DNA of 64,000 nt, taken from FEN-1279 sp964400285 (GTDB lineage Bacteria > Bacteroidota > Ignavibacteria > Tepidaquicellales > Tepidaquicellaceae). The stretch lies in assembly GCA_964400285.1 (NCBI GenBank), contig CAYNTK010000007.1, positions 69,454 through 133,453 of the forward strand, read 5' to 3'. Positions 37,813 to 47,698 of this stretch are shown here, in pieces. Position numbers and translations under genes: made by a program. How positions within the stretch are numbered: position 1 is the stretch's first letter; every line of letters begins with the position of its first letter. The notes under the pieces were generated by a model. It had not been told where the DNA came from. It searched no databases and saw only the letters and a list, made by a program, of their open reading frames with translations.

Positions 37813-38484
37813 TTGAACAAGATTACAAGTTACGGAAGAGACGTTGTTGTTAAAATGTTGTTTATTACCCTTATAATAGACGCAATCGCCTACCTTATAA
37901 GTAATGAGTTGCTAAAAATTTCTTTATTTGTTTTATCGGTAATTTTATTTTTATTTACATTATTTTTCTTTAGAGATCCGGAAAGAAAAATTCCAAACAA
38001 TATTACCGATAATACTGTCCTTTCTCCAGCAGACGGTAAAATTGTTTTACTCGAAAAATATAAAAACACCGAATATGATTTTTTCGATAAAGATGAAATT
38101 CTTTTCAAAGTCTGTATCTTTTTATCACCATTAAATGTACACGTAAATAGAATTCCGATTTCAGGTATTGTTAATTATTTTAAATATATCGAGGGCAAAT
38201 ACCTTATGGCATTTAATCATAAATCTTCTGATAAAAACGAAAGAACTGAAATAGGTATTACAAATGTTAATGGTAAAAAAATAATTTTTAAACAAATTGC
38301 AGGATTTATTGCAAGAAGAATAGTTTGTAAAATAAAAGAAAATAACGAAGTGTTTGTCGGTAATAGATTTGGAATGATTAAATTCGGTTCACGTGTTGAT
38401 TTATTTTTTAATTCTGAAGCAAAACTATTTGCTAAAGTAGGTGACATTGTTAAAGGCGGTGAAACAATAATAGCAGAGTTATAA
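37813..38484 (+). CDS. psd: Phosphatidylserine decarboxylase, short form
   Basis: 223 residues. It makes phosphatidylethanolamine; membrane-associated through one or two N-terminal hydrophobic segments (about 15-50). The self-cleavage site that generates the pyruvoyl group is FGSR (Ser about 193). FFRDPERKIP, VLSPADGKIV and FLSPLNVHVNRIP are the family's blocks. The start is TTG directly after an in-frame stop; the nearest ATG, at codon 15, would remove the conserved lead-in to the first helix, so TTG is preferred. pssA starts one base after its stop, so the two steps of PE synthesis form one operon. Confidence 0.93.
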   Translation: MNKITSYGRDVVVKMLFITLIIDAIAYLISNELLKISLFVLSVILFLFTLFFFRDPERKIPNNITDNTVLSPADGKIVLLEKYKNTEYDFFDKDEILFKVCIFLSPLNVHVNRIPISGIVNYFKYIEGKYLMAFNHKSSDKNERTEIGITNVNGKKIIFKQIAGFIARRIVCKIKENNEVFVGNRFGMIKFGSRVDLFFNSEAKLFAKVGDIVKGGETIIAEL

Positions 38485-38485
38485 T

Positions 38486-39238
38486 ATGATAGTAACTAAA
38501 AAATTTGTTCCGAGCTTATTTACGATTTTAAATGCATTCTGTGGATTTTTATCTATTGTGAATTCCTCGCAAGGATACTATGAGCAAGCATGCGCATTCA
38601 TTGTTTACGCTGCTATTTTCGATGTTCTCGATGGCTTGATTGCAAGAATTTTAAAATCATCGAGCGATTTTGGTGTTGAATTGGATTCCCTTTCCGATAT
38701 TATTTCTTTCGGTGCTGCTCCTTCCTTTTTAATCTATGCTGTACATTTTAAAGATTATAATAGTTATGGTATGATTGTATCTTCAATGATTTTAATCTTC
38801 TCTGCAATTCGACTTGCAAAGTTTAATGTCTCTCTTGTTGGATACGAAAAAGATAAATTTACAGGTCTCCCAACTCCTGCAGTTGCTACTACAATTTTAA
38901 CTTATATTTATTTTTATCATAATAAAATTTTTAATCCACATCTGAGTAATATCTTTATCAATATTTTAATTTTCGGTTTATCTCTCCTAATGGTAAGCAG
39001 ATTTAAATATCCTGCTTTCCCTAAATTATCTGCAAATTCTGTTAGAAAAAATCCTTTTACTTTCTTTTTAATAATTATCGCTATTATTGTATCTATTGCA
39101 ACCAAAGGGTATGCTGTATTTATTATCTGTCTTATTTTTATTCTGGGTGGTATAATTTGGAGTATAATATCGTTTTTTTTAAGAAAAAAAAGACAAAGCA
39201 CTAAAATCCGAATTAAAAAATCAAATATAAATAAATAA
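38486..39238 (+). CDS. pssA: CDP-diacylglycerol-serine O-phosphatidyltransferase
   Basis: 250 residues, multi-pass membrane protein. It joins serine to CDP-diacylglycerol, giving the substrate for Psd encoded just upstream. The CDP-alcohol phosphotransferase signature is intact in DVLDGLIARILK ... FGVELDSLSDIISFG. PKLSANSVRKNPF and six to seven hydrophobic helices follow. The lysine/arginine-rich C-terminus is probably cytosolic. It converges with the cysteine desulfurase, leaving eight bases. Confidence 0.94.
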   Translation: MIVTKKFVPSLFTILNAFCGFLSIVNSSQGYYEQACAFIVYAAIFDVLDGLIARILKSSSDFGVELDSLSDIISFGAAPSFLIYAVHFKDYNSYGMIVSSMILIFSAIRLAKFNVSLVGYEKDKFTGLPTPAVATTILTYIYFYHNKIFNPHLSNIFINILIFGLSLLMVSRFKYPAFPKLSANSVRKNPFTFFLIIIAIIVSIATKGYAVFIICLIFILGGIIWSIISFFLRKKRQSTKIRIKKSNINK

Positions 39239-39246
39239 TATTTTTC

Positions 39247-40407
39247 TTACTTAATCCTTACAACTTCTTTTAATATATCAACCAGATAATCTATTTCCGA
39301 TAAATTATTTTTTCGTCCAAAAGAAATTCTTAAACTCGCCATTGCAGTTTTATCGTCTCTCCCCATTTCAAGTAAAATGCGTGAAGGTTTTAATGCACCA
39401 GAACTGCACGCAGAACCACCTGATACCGCAATCCCTTTTAAATCGAGCTGTATTAATAGCATATCTTCTACAAGTTTTAGTTTTCTTGTATCAAAAGAAA
39501 TATTTACAATATTATTTAAACAATTTTCTTCTCTCGAATTGAAAATAATATTTTCTTTAAAAGTATCTTTTAATTTTTTTATAAGGTAATTTTTTAGATT
39601 TTTATAATGGATAATATCACTTTCCATATTTTCTCTTAATAAATCAAATGCCTTGCTTAATCCAACTACTGCAGGAATATTTTCTGTTCCACCTCGCATA
39701 TCACGTTCCTGTCCACCTCCGTGTATAAATTTATCTATCTTTACATTTTCATTTATATATAATAACCCAATCCCTTTAGGTCCGTAAAACTTATGTCCCG
39801 AAACTGATGCGAAATCTACTCCAAGTTCCTTAAAATTTAGTTTCACTTTTCCTACACTCTGCACTGTATCCGAATGTAAATAAACATCAGCCTTTGATTT
39901 GGCGATTGATTCAATGTCATTTATTATTCCAATCTCGTTATTAGAATGCATTAGTGAAATCAATATAGTATCATTTCTTATTTTTCTTAAAACTTTTTCC
40001 GGTAAAATAATCCCATTCGTATCCGGTTTTAAAAAAGTTACTTCATATCCTAATTTTTTCTCTATATATTTTAAAGTATCTACTACAGCTGGATGTTCTA
40101 TTGTCGAAGATATTATATGTTTTCTTTTAGTATTGGAATTTCTCAAACATAATCCTTTAAGAGCGGTATTATTGCTTTCTGTTCCTCCACTTGTAAAAAA
40201 TATTTCTTTCGGCTTTACCCCAAGAAAATCAGCAATATTATCCCTCGAATCCTCTATAGCAACCTTTAGTGGTTTCCCAAAAGAATGTATTGAAGATGCA
40301 TTTCCGCATTTTGTAAAAAAAGGGGACATCGCTTCTAAAACTTTCTCATCGATTGGAGTTGAAGCTGCATTATCCAAATATATATTTTCCATATAAAAAT
40401 TTTGCAT
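39247..40407 (-). CDS. Cysteine desulfurase, IscS/NifS class
   Basis: 386 residues. PLP enzyme that releases sulfur from cysteine for Fe-S clusters and tRNA thiolation. YLDNAASTP opens the fold, the PLP lysine lies in SVSGHKFYGPKGIG, and the catalytic Cys in GGSACSSGALKPS. RISFGRKN near the C-terminus is the family's end. It starts either at the first ATG or at a second ATG five codons in (40392); I cannot decide. No iscU or regulatory gene is adjacent, although several Fe-S protein genes follow within a few kilobases. Confidence 0.92.
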   Translation of the reverse strand: MQNFYMENIYLDNAASTPIDEKVLEAMSPFFTKCGNASSIHSFGKPLKVAIEDSRDNIADFLGVKPKEIFFTSGGTESNNTALKGLCLRNSNTKRKHIISSTIEHPAVVDTLKYIEKKLGYEVTFLKPDTNGIILPEKVLRKIRNDTILISLMHSNNEIGIINDIESIAKSKADVYLHSDTVQSVGKVKLNFKELGVDFASVSGHKFYGPKGIGLLYINENVKIDKFIHGGGQERDMRGGTENIPAVVGLSKAFDLLRENMESDIIHYKNLKNYLIKKLKDTFKENIIFNSREENCLNNIVNISFDTRKLKLVEDMLLIQLDLKGIAVSGGSACSSGALKPSRILLEMGRDDKTAMASLRISFGRKNNLSEIDYLVDILKEVVRIK

Positions 40408-40613
40408 AATATAAGATTTTTATCCCATATATAATATATTTTTTTGGTGGAATAAAATAATTAATATATTTAAAAAAAGTATATAAAAACTCTATATCAT
40501 ACACTTATTTTATTAATTTTTTATATGTCCCTCTTTTTTTGTATTCATTTTTTCATTTTATAGAGTTAAATTTGAACAAAACGATAAAATTAAACTAAAA
40601 GGAGATATACGTT

Positions 40614-40913
40614 TTGGCAGTAAAGATAACTGAAGAATGCATTGCTTGTGGAGCATGTGAAGCTGAATGCCCTAATAATGCGATTTACGAAGCAGGTAAT
40701 CCATATACAATAGGGGGACAGGAATTCCCAGCATTATCGGAAGATTTTACTTACATAGTCCCTGATAAATGTACTGAATGTATTGGATTCCACGATGAAC
40801 CACAATGCATTCCGGCTTGTCCCACTGAAGCAATAGTGATGGATCCTGACCATCAGGAAACTAAAGAACAACTTCTGGCTAAAAAAGAACATTTAGACAA
40901 AGTTGGTAGATAA
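40614..40913 (+). CDS. Chlorobium/Allochromatium-type 2[4Fe-4S] ferredoxin
   Basis: 99 residues, soluble low-potential electron carrier. The first cluster motif is CIACGACEAECP. The second, CTECIGFHDEPQCIPACP, has the eight-residue insertion between its second and third Cys that marks Chlorobium/Alvin-type ferredoxins. The start codon is TTG, supported by GGAG nine bases upstream (40601-40604), giving the common MAVKITEEC start. It sits alone with its own terminator, tail-to-tail with the NuoEFG-like operon whose complex it could serve. Confidence 0.92.
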   Translation: MAVKITEECIACGACEAECPNNAIYEAGNPYTIGGQEFPALSEDFTYIVPDKCTECIGFHDEPQCIPACPTEAIVMDPDHQETKEQLLAKKEHLDKVGR

Positions 40914-40939
40914 TCATTCAATTAATGATTTTAAAAGAT

Positions 40940-40973
40940 AAACCCGAAAATTAAAAATTTTCGGGTTTTTTTA
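40940..40973 (+). terminator. Intrinsic terminator of the ferredoxin gene
   Basis: AAACCCGAAAAT / ATTTTCGGGTTT hairpin followed by T-rich bases, 26 bases after the ferredoxin stop. No comparable T-run is seen on the other strand. Confidence 0.88.
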
Positions 40974-41000
40974 TAAATATAATAAAAGTCTTAAAAATCT

Positions 41001-41456
41001 TTAGTTTTCTCTCAGTACATATTCATCATACTCGAGTTCGAAGCGGAGTTTGTGTTTTGATTCTTCCTGAGCCAAATCTAAAAACACGCTTTGTAATCCT
41101 GCATCTGCAACTTTTGTGGAAAGACGCATATAAAGTTTGAATGCAGCTTTTTCCTTTGCCATAGCTAGTGTAAGGGCTTCGGGATAGCTCATTTCAGGAT
41201 GCGGAACGGTATGAACGACGTAATCGGATATGTTTAAATCCATTATTTCTTCTTTTTTAAATGTAAATATTCCTTCGTCCTGAATTTTTTTCAATCTCGC
41301 TTTATGCTTCACCTCTTCTTTTGCAAATTCTTCGAAAACTTTTTTCATCTCATCACTTTTTGCATCTTTCGAAAGGCGTGTGTAAAAATCCACTGCCTCC
41401 TGTTCGTTTTTTATTGCAAAATTCAGAATGTCATCTACAGAATTAAATTTTTCCAT
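41001..41456 (-). CDS. Ferritin-like di-iron protein (erythrin-type, no rubredoxin domain)
   Basis: 151 residues, a four-helix bundle with two half-site pairs: NEQEAVDFY and EEVKHKARL, then KEKAAFKLY and EESKHKLRF, giving the Glu and ExxH ligands of rubrerythrin-like di-iron centres. The rubredoxin domain of rubrerythrin is missing. Likely role is peroxide reduction or iron handling. I use the ATG at 41456; a TTG five codons upstream (41471) would overlap the NuoG-like gene by four bases and is also possible. Last gene of the NuoEFG-like operon, which suggests protection of that oxygen-sensitive complex. Confidence 0.85.
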   Translation of the reverse strand: MEKFNSVDDILNFAIKNEQEAVDFYTRLSKDAKSDEMKKVFEEFAKEEVKHKARLKKIQDEGIFTFKKEEIMDLNISDYVVHTVPHPEMSYPEALTLAMAKEKAAFKLYMRLSTKVADAGLQSVFLDLAQEESKHKLRFELEYDEYVLREN

Positions 41457-41467
41457 ATTTTTTATAT

Positions 41468-44400
41468 TCAATTTTCAAATGATTTATTAAAAGATTCTTC
41501 AAATCGCTTTACAAGATTATCACACCCGTAATCGAACATTCTATTAAAGTCATCAGTCTTTGTATAATTTAATTTATGTGGTTTTTCTTTATTCTCTTTT
41601 CCGTTTGGATTTAACATTGATACCATCTCTATTGTAACATTTGTATTAACATCAGAATTAATCCCAAATAAATTCATTAAATCTAATAATTGTTCAATGT
41701 TATTTTTCTCTAATTTTTTTCTCATTACAGAATAAAAATTAAGTATATATTTTTGGGTATTTGAATAGCTTCCACCACTTTCTATTGGTAATGAAGCAGG
41801 TAAAATCAAATCTGCATTCTTTGCAGTATCAGTCAAGAAATAATCTTGAACTACAAGAAAATCTTTTCCTGCTAATAATTTCTCCGCTACTTTTTTATCG
41901 ATGGCACATCCAATTGGGTCTTCTCCATATATGAAGATATTTTTAAATTTCTTTTCCATTAGTGAGTTGTATAAATTCTCATTAATAGCAGCAGGTATAT
42001 CTTTTACACCCCAAGCCTTTTTCATCCTTTCGTATATCTTCATTCTTTCTGACAAATTAGGATTATTTAAAACCACTCCTCCCACTCCGAGTTCAGGTGA
42101 AATGCCCATATCGAATAGTCCTTGTGAATTATTTTTTTCTTTAAGAGAAATTAAGCCATTACTGGTTTTTCCAAGTTTACCTGTTATCATGGCAAGGTTA
42201 AATAATTCTTTCGAAGCATTGGAGGAAATGTGTTTTTCCGAAAAAACAATTATAGAACTTATTTCATTAATGAACTCAGAAATAAAATCAGCTAATCTTT
42301 TTTCATAGAAAACTCCCGATTCGTTTAGTAATGAATTAAAGTTTTCGTATAAAAGTGATTTTTTATATTCGTCAAAACCCTCTACGTTATCTTTAATGAA
42401 TAAACCATTTTCGAGATTATTAGATATAATATAATGATTTACTGCTTTAATGAAATGATAGTATGATTTCACAAATAGTGTCCTATCTACTTTATTAATC
42501 ATTCTGTTCTTCTCGTCCGTTGTGATAAGTTCGAGTTTTGTTTTATTATTATATCTTGCATTATTAATCATATATCCCACTACAGCATTTTCATAGTTAA
42601 TTTCGGAACCGATTAAATAAATTTTACCTGCTTTTTCAATTTGTTCAAATGGAACATTAGACATATAGTTATTCGTATAACCATTACCTCTATTTAAATA
42701 ATGAAAACTTGAGATATTATTTGTTTTTACTGCTGCCCTTGCAAATTTCTGAATTAAATATAATTCTTCGTTAGATAATCTTGCCCCTGCAAAGAAAACA
42801 TTTTCATCTGGTTTAACAGATTTAATTTTATCTTTAATTAAATCGAGTGCATTATCAAATTCGATTTCTTTGAATTTACCATTAACTTTTAACATTGGTT
42901 TTGTCAATCGTGAACCATCGTTTAAATATCTATATCCAAATTTTGCAAAACGACAAATATTTGTATCTTTATTGATTATTCCTTTCTTACCTTCGGCACG
43001 CATAAAAAATCCATTTATATGTTGCAATGATACTTCGCAACCAATGGAGCAGTAATTACAAATTGTATCTACAGAATCCAATTTTACAGGACCCGGTTTG
43101 AATGGTACATTTTCTGTAATTGCACCTGTGGGGCAAGTGGAAATGCACATCCCACAGGATTCACAGTCTGTTTCGGTTAGAGCTTCTCTTCCACTTGGAG
43201 AAACATAAGTTTCAAATCCACGATTCACAAGACCAAGAGCATTTGCACCAACTACATCTTTACAAATTCTAATGCACCTTGAACACAAAATACATTTATT
43301 GTTGTCAATTTCTATATAAGGATGCCTGAAATCAACATCGTATTTCTTATATTCACCACCGAATTTTGTTTGAATAGCTTCATATTCGGTCGAATATTTT
43401 TTCAAGTCACAAGTATAATATTCTGTGCATCCGCATTCTAAACATCTTAATGTTTCATTATGGGCTTGATTTTTTGTGTATCCTAATTCTACCTCATTGA
43501 AATTTCTTCTCTTCTTTGGGTCAATTGTTGGCATTTCTTCTCTATCCTGCTCAATATACTTACCTCTATAATCTTCTTCTTTCTGAATCTCAAAATTATC
43601 TCTTTTGCTAATGAATTCATATTGTTCACCAGTTAATGGTAATCCCATAATAAATTGGTGACAACTCTTTGCGGCTTTCCTTCCCTGAGCAATAGCCTCA
43701 ATCAATGTCGCTGGACCAGTAACACCATCTCCCGCAGCAAAAATATTTCTAATTGAAGTTTGCAATGTTTTCTTATCTGCATCGATATCACCCCATTTAT
43801 TAATAATAAGTTTTTCTTCTGAATTATCATTAATATCGTTTAGGAAATTAACATCTGTTTTTTGTCCGATTGCTGCAAGTATAATATCAAGCTCTATTTC
43901 GAATTCAGAACCATCTACCTTAACTGGTCTTCTTCTCCCTGAAGCATCGGGTTCGCCGAGCTGCATTTTATAGCAACTTAATTTCTTCAATCTGTTATTT
44001 TCGTCTACTATTACCTTTGCAGGAGCTGTCAGGAATAAATATTCAATACCTTCGAGTTTTGATTCGTGAATTTCTATTGGATTGGCAGGCATCTCTTTTT
44101 CGGTTCTTCTGTATATTACATATACTTTATCTGCACCGCATCTCATTGAAGTTCTACAACAATCCATTGCAGTATTACCACCGCCGATTACGGCAACTTT
44201 TTTCCCTTTAAAATCATATTTCTGACCCGTCATTTCCATATTTCTCAAAAAATCTATTCCTGATAATACATTTTCGGCCCGGTCATTTTCGCAACCGATT
44301 GTTGTTCCGATTTGTGAACCAATAGTTAAAATAAAACTATCATATTTCGATTTAATATCTTTAAAACTTAAGTTTCCACCAAGCTTTTGATTATAATGAA

Positions 44401-45181
44401 TTTTAACTCCGAGTTCGGTTATACTTTCGACCTCTTTATCTATTATTTCATTTGGCAAACGATAAGGAGGTATTCCATATCGAAGCATTCCACCTGGATG
44501 TGGGCTTGCTTCAAAAATATCTACTTCGTGTCCTTCAATTGCAAGGTAATATGCAGCAGTAAGACCACCTGGACCTGCTCCAATCACACATACCTTCTTT
44601 CCTGTTTTTTCTTTTATCTTTGGTATATATTTATTTCCCGATTCAAAATCCATATCTGTTGCGTATCTTTTTAGGTAATCAATTCCAACACCTTTCCCCT
44701 CAAGCAAATTCCTTCTACAGGCAACTTCACACGGTCTTACACAAACTCTCCCACAAATTGCAGGTAGGGGATTAACTTCTTTAATTAATCCTACTGCTTC
44801 ACGATACATTCCTTTATCAATCAAGGAAATATACCCTTGTACATCTACGCCTGCAGGACACGTCATTTTACACGGTGCTACACAATCCGCATAGTGATTG
44901 CTTAAAAGTAATTCGAGTGCAGATTTTCTCGATTTTTTTACCTTATCACTATTTGTTATTATTTTCATCCCCTCAATAATTTTTGTAGAGCAGGCAGGCT
45001 GCAAACCTCTCATACCTTCCACTTCTACAACACATACATAACAAGAAGAAAATGGCTCTAATCTTTCATCATTGCATAAAGTTGGAATTTTAATCCCATA
45101 TCTTTTTGCAAGATTGAGTATTGTTTCACCTTTTGTTCCTTTTACTATTCTACCGTTTAGTATTATATTTAATTTTTCCAT
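41468..45181 (-). CDS. NuoG/FdhA-like subunit with embedded GltD/NfnB-like flavoprotein
   Basis: 1237 residues. Order: plant-type 2Fe-2S domain (Cys 36, 47, 50, 64); a GltD/NfnB-like module from about 95 to 560 with its own Fe-S cysteines, FAD loop VIGAGPGGLTAAYYL (about 199-213) and NAD(P) loop VIGGGNTAMDCC; two 4Fe-4S motifs around 650-710; and a molybdopterin-oxidoreductase-like domain from about 730. The last begins with a further cluster (CNYCSIGC) but shows no Cys or selenocysteine ligand where formate dehydrogenases carry one (SSFHYLNRGNG), so it is NuoG-like, not catalytic for formate. It follows the NuoE- and NuoF-like genes and probably forms a soluble complex linking NADH, NADPH and ferredoxin. 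Confidence 0.8.
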   Translation of the reverse strand: MEKLNIILNGRIVKGTKGETILNLAKRYGIKIPTLCNDERLEPFSSCYVCVVEVEGMRGLQPACSTKIIEGMKIITNSDKVKKSRKSALELLLSNHYADCVAPCKMTCPAGVDVQGYISLIDKGMYREAVGLIKEVNPLPAICGRVCVRPCEVACRRNLLEGKGVGIDYLKRYATDMDFESGNKYIPKIKEKTGKKVCVIGAGPGGLTAAYYLAIEGHEVDIFEASPHPGGMLRYGIPPYRLPNEIIDKEVESITELGVKIHYNQKLGGNLSFKDIKSKYDSFILTIGSQIGTTIGCENDRAENVLSGIDFLRNMEMTGQKYDFKGKKVAVIGGGNTAMDCCRTSMRCGADKVYVIYRRTEKEMPANPIEIHESKLEGIEYLFLTAPAKVIVDENNRLKKLSCYKMQLGEPDASGRRRPVKVDGSEFEIELDIILAAIGQKTDVNFLNDINDNSEEKLIINKWGDIDADKKTLQTSIRNIFAAGDGVTGPATLIEAIAQGRKAAKSCHQFIMGLPLTGEQYEFISKRDNFEIQKEEDYRGKYIEQDREEMPTIDPKKRRNFNEVELGYTKNQAHNETLRCLECGCTEYYTCDLKKYSTEYEAIQTKFGGEYKKYDVDFRHPYIEIDNNKCILCSRCIRICKDVVGANALGLVNRGFETYVSPSGREALTETDCESCGMCISTCPTGAITENVPFKPGPVKLDSVDTICNYCSIGCEVSLQHINGFFMRAEGKKGIINKDTNICRFAKFGYRYLNDGSRLTKPMLKVNGKFKEIEFDNALDLIKDKIKSVKPDENVFFAGARLSNEELYLIQKFARAAVKTNNISSFHYLNRGNGYTNNYMSNVPFEQIEKAGKIYLIGSEINYENAVVGYMINNARYNNKTKLELITTDEKNRMINKVDRTLFVKSYYHFIKAVNHYIISNNLENGLFIKDNVEGFDEYKKSLLYENFNSLLNESGVFYEKRLADFISEFINEISSIIVFSEKHISSNASKELFNLAMITGKLGKTSNGLISLKEKNNSQGLFDMGISPELGVGGVVLNNPNLSERMKIYERMKKAWGVKDIPAAINENLYNSLMEKKFKNIFIYGEDPIGCAIDKKVAEKLLAGKDFLVVQDYFLTDTAKNADLILPASLPIESGGSYSNTQKYILNFYSVMRKKLEKNNIEQLLDLMNLFGINSDVNTNVTIEMVSMLNPNGKENKEKPHKLNYTKTDDFNRMFDYGCDNLVKRFEESFNKSFEN

Positions 45182-45203
45182 AAACTTTTTATTTTCTTTT
45201 AGA

Positions 45204-46982
45204 CTAATATACCTTTATTGAGTCAAACTTACATTTTGAATAACAATCTCCACATTTTATACATAGGTCTTGATGAATAAAGTGAACCTGTTTCTTTTCA
45301 CCTTCAATTGCATTAGTAGGGCAACCTTTTTTACATACCATACATCCTGTGCATTTTTCTGGAATAATTTCATACGTTAGCAGTTTCTTACAGTTTAATG
45401 CTGGACACTTTTTGTCTCTTATATGAGCTTCGTATTCATCTCTAAAATATTTTATTGTTGTCAAAACAGGATTCGGTGCTGTTTGACCGAGTCCACAAAG
45501 TGAACCATCTTTAATTTGAATAGAGAGTTCTTCGAGTCTTTCTATATCACCTTCCTTTCCTTCACCCTCTGTTATACGTGTAAGTATCTCGAGCATACGT
45601 TTAGTTCCTATACGGCAAAATGTGCATTTCCCACAAGATTCTTTCTGTGTGAAATCGAGAAAAAACCTAGCAATGTCAACCATGCAAGTCGTTTCATCCA
45701 TTACCACCATACCACCAGAACCCATAATTGCTCCTGTTGCATTTACAGAATCATAATCTACAATCGTATGTGACAAATATTCGGGAATACATCCTCCAGA
45801 TGGTCCTCCGAGCTGAACACCTTTAAATTTTTTATCTCCAATTATTCCACCCCCAAGTTTATAAATAATATCTTTAATTGTAATTCCCATCGGTACTTCA
45901 ACAAGACCACCGTTTTTAATTTTTCCTGTTAGGGCAAATACTTTTGTCCCTTTACTTTTTTCAGTTCCATATTTTGCATATTCGGAAGCTCCGTTTATTA
46001 TAATCCAGGGTATGTTTGCATAAGTTTCTACATTATTAATATTTGTAGGTTTTCTCCATAGACCAGAAACAGCGGGAAATGGTGGGCGTTTCCTTGGCAT
46101 TCCACGTTCTCCTTCTATTGAAGCAATTAAAGCTGTTTCTTCACCACAAACAAATGCACCTGCACCCTCTTTTACTGCAATATCAAAATTAAATCCTTCT
46201 ATTCCAAGTATATCTTTTCCAAGATATCCTTTTTTCCTTGCTTGCTCTATTGCAATATTAAGACGTTTTACTGCAAGTGGGTACTCTGCACGACAATAAA
46301 TATAGCCAAACGATGCACCTATTGCATAAGCACCAATTATCATTCCTTCCAATACTGAATGCGGGTCACCTTCAAGCAAAGACCTATCCATAAATGCTCC
46401 AGGGTCACCTTCATCTGCATTACAAATAATATATTTTTCATCTGAAACACTATCGTTTGCAAATTTCCATTTTAATCCCGTCGGGAATCCTCCACCTCCT
46501 CTTCCTCTTAATCCAGAATCCAGAACAGTTTTAATAACTTCCTGAACCCCAATTTTTTCATTTGCAATTTTTTTTATTGCATTATATCCATTTCTCGCTT
46601 CATATTCTTCAATCGATTCCGGATCAATGTATCCGCAATTTCTTAATGCAATCTTTATCTGACCATCGAAATATTCTTTATAAGGAGTTTCGAATTTTTC
46701 TGATTTAACTATATATTCAGGAATTGGAGAAAATTTTGTTATATGTTTATCTATAATCTCATCAATTTTATTAACATTAACATCTCCATAAAGATATGAA
46801 CCTGTTTCATCGATAATTTCCACTAAGGGTTCTTTGAAACACATCCCTATACAACTTGTTTTTTTCAACTCAAAATCCAGATTATCAGCTTCCTTTATTC
46901 TTGCAATTTCGTCATAGACTTTTCCAGCGCCAGCTGCAAGTCCACAACTCCCAAGCCCGACAATTACTTGTGTCTTTTCCAT
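45204..46982 (-). CDS. NuoF/HydB-like NADH-binding subunit
   Basis: 592 residues. An N-terminal thioredoxin-like 2Fe-2S domain (GSCGLAAGA ... TSCIGMCFKEP) is followed by the NuoF core: GLRGRGGGGFPTGLKW for NADH, CNADEGDPGAFMDR for FMN and ESCGKCTFCRIGT for the 4Fe-4S cluster. The C-terminus adds a 2[4Fe-4S] ferredoxin domain (CTGCMVCKKGCP and CIKCGDCYSKC). This four-part layout is that of HydB of electron-bifurcating hydrogenases and related soluble complexes, not of respiratory complex I. No hydrogenase subunit is encoded nearby. Soluble, cytosolic; it should oxidise or reduce NAD(H). Confidence 0.9.
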   Translation of the reverse strand: MEKTQVIVGLGSCGLAAGAGKVYDEIARIKEADNLDFELKKTSCIGMCFKEPLVEIIDETGSYLYGDVNVNKIDEIIDKHITKFSPIPEYIVKSEKFETPYKEYFDGQIKIALRNCGYIDPESIEEYEARNGYNAIKKIANEKIGVQEVIKTVLDSGLRGRGGGGFPTGLKWKFANDSVSDEKYIICNADEGDPGAFMDRSLLEGDPHSVLEGMIIGAYAIGASFGYIYCRAEYPLAVKRLNIAIEQARKKGYLGKDILGIEGFNFDIAVKEGAGAFVCGEETALIASIEGERGMPRKRPPFPAVSGLWRKPTNINNVETYANIPWIIINGASEYAKYGTEKSKGTKVFALTGKIKNGGLVEVPMGITIKDIIYKLGGGIIGDKKFKGVQLGGPSGGCIPEYLSHTIVDYDSVNATGAIMGSGGMVVMDETTCMVDIARFFLDFTQKESCGKCTFCRIGTKRMLEILTRITEGEGKEGDIERLEELSIQIKDGSLCGLGQTAPNPVLTTIKYFRDEYEAHIRDKKCPALNCKKLLTYEIIPEKCTGCMVCKKGCPTNAIEGEKKQVHFIHQDLCIKCGDCYSKCKFDSIKVY

Positions 46983-47019
46983 TAAATATGAAATTTATTT
47001 TCTTATTAGTATAAAAATT

Positions 47020-47580
47020 TTAATTATTAGAAATATTACCAGTCAGTTTTTCTTTTGACGCAAGTGATTCTTTTCTTTTTATATCTTTAATTACATCTAC
47101 AGTCTTCTTTTTGTTTAGTTTACCAAATGTATCATCACCAATCATCATAACGGGTGCAAGTGAACAGCACCCAAGACATGCTACCGATTCCAACGTAAAT
47201 AACCTATCGGATGTTGTTTCACCATCTTTAACTCCAAGAAAACTTATTAATTCATCTGTAATCGCAGTTGCATTCTGAACGTGGCAGGCAGTCCCGTGAC
47301 ATACCCTTATTATGTGTTTCCCTACAGGATTTAATCTGAATTGTGCGTAAAATGTTGCAACACCATACATATCACTTAATCTTAATCCTGTTTCTTCAGA
47401 AATCTTTTCAAAAGCCTTCTTTGGTATATAACCATATATATTCTGAGCACCTTGAAGCAATGGAATTAAATTACCTTTTTTGTTTTTGTATTTTTTTATT
47501 AAAGGTTCCAGTAAACTTAAATCAACTATATCCTCTACAATATTTAATTTGCTTTTTTTATTTATTCTGCTGATTCGCAT
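47020..47580 (-). CDS. NuoE/HydC-like thioredoxin-fold 2Fe-2S subunit
   Basis: 186 residues. A helical N-terminal half (LLQGAQNIYGYIPKKAFEKISEETG) leads to a thioredoxin-like domain with the four cluster cysteines in VCHGTACHVQ and CLGCCSLAPVMMI. First gene of the NuoE-NuoF-NuoG-like operon, 37 bases before the NuoF-like gene. It carries electrons between the NuoF flavin and the larger subunit. Confidence 0.92.
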   Translation of the reverse strand: MRISRINKKSKLNIVEDIVDLSLLEPLIKKYKNKKGNLIPLLQGAQNIYGYIPKKAFEKISEETGLRLSDMYGVATFYAQFRLNPVGKHIIRVCHGTACHVQNATAITDELISFLGVKDGETTSDRLFTLESVACLGCCSLAPVMMIGDDTFGKLNKKKTVDVIKDIKRKESLASKEKLTGNISNN

Positions 47581-47698
47581 AAAAGATTATATTATAGTTA
47601 AATAAAATTATTTTATATTTGATAGGAAGGATATTTTAAAATTTGTAAATATATTATAACGAATTTTAAATCCTTCTAACACTATCAGAAACTAAAGA

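Noticed and set aside
41468..45181. Formate dehydrogenase alpha subunit
   Set aside because: The molybdopterin-type domain shows no Cys or selenocysteine at the metal-ligand position; NuoF and NuoE partners fit a NuoG-like role better.
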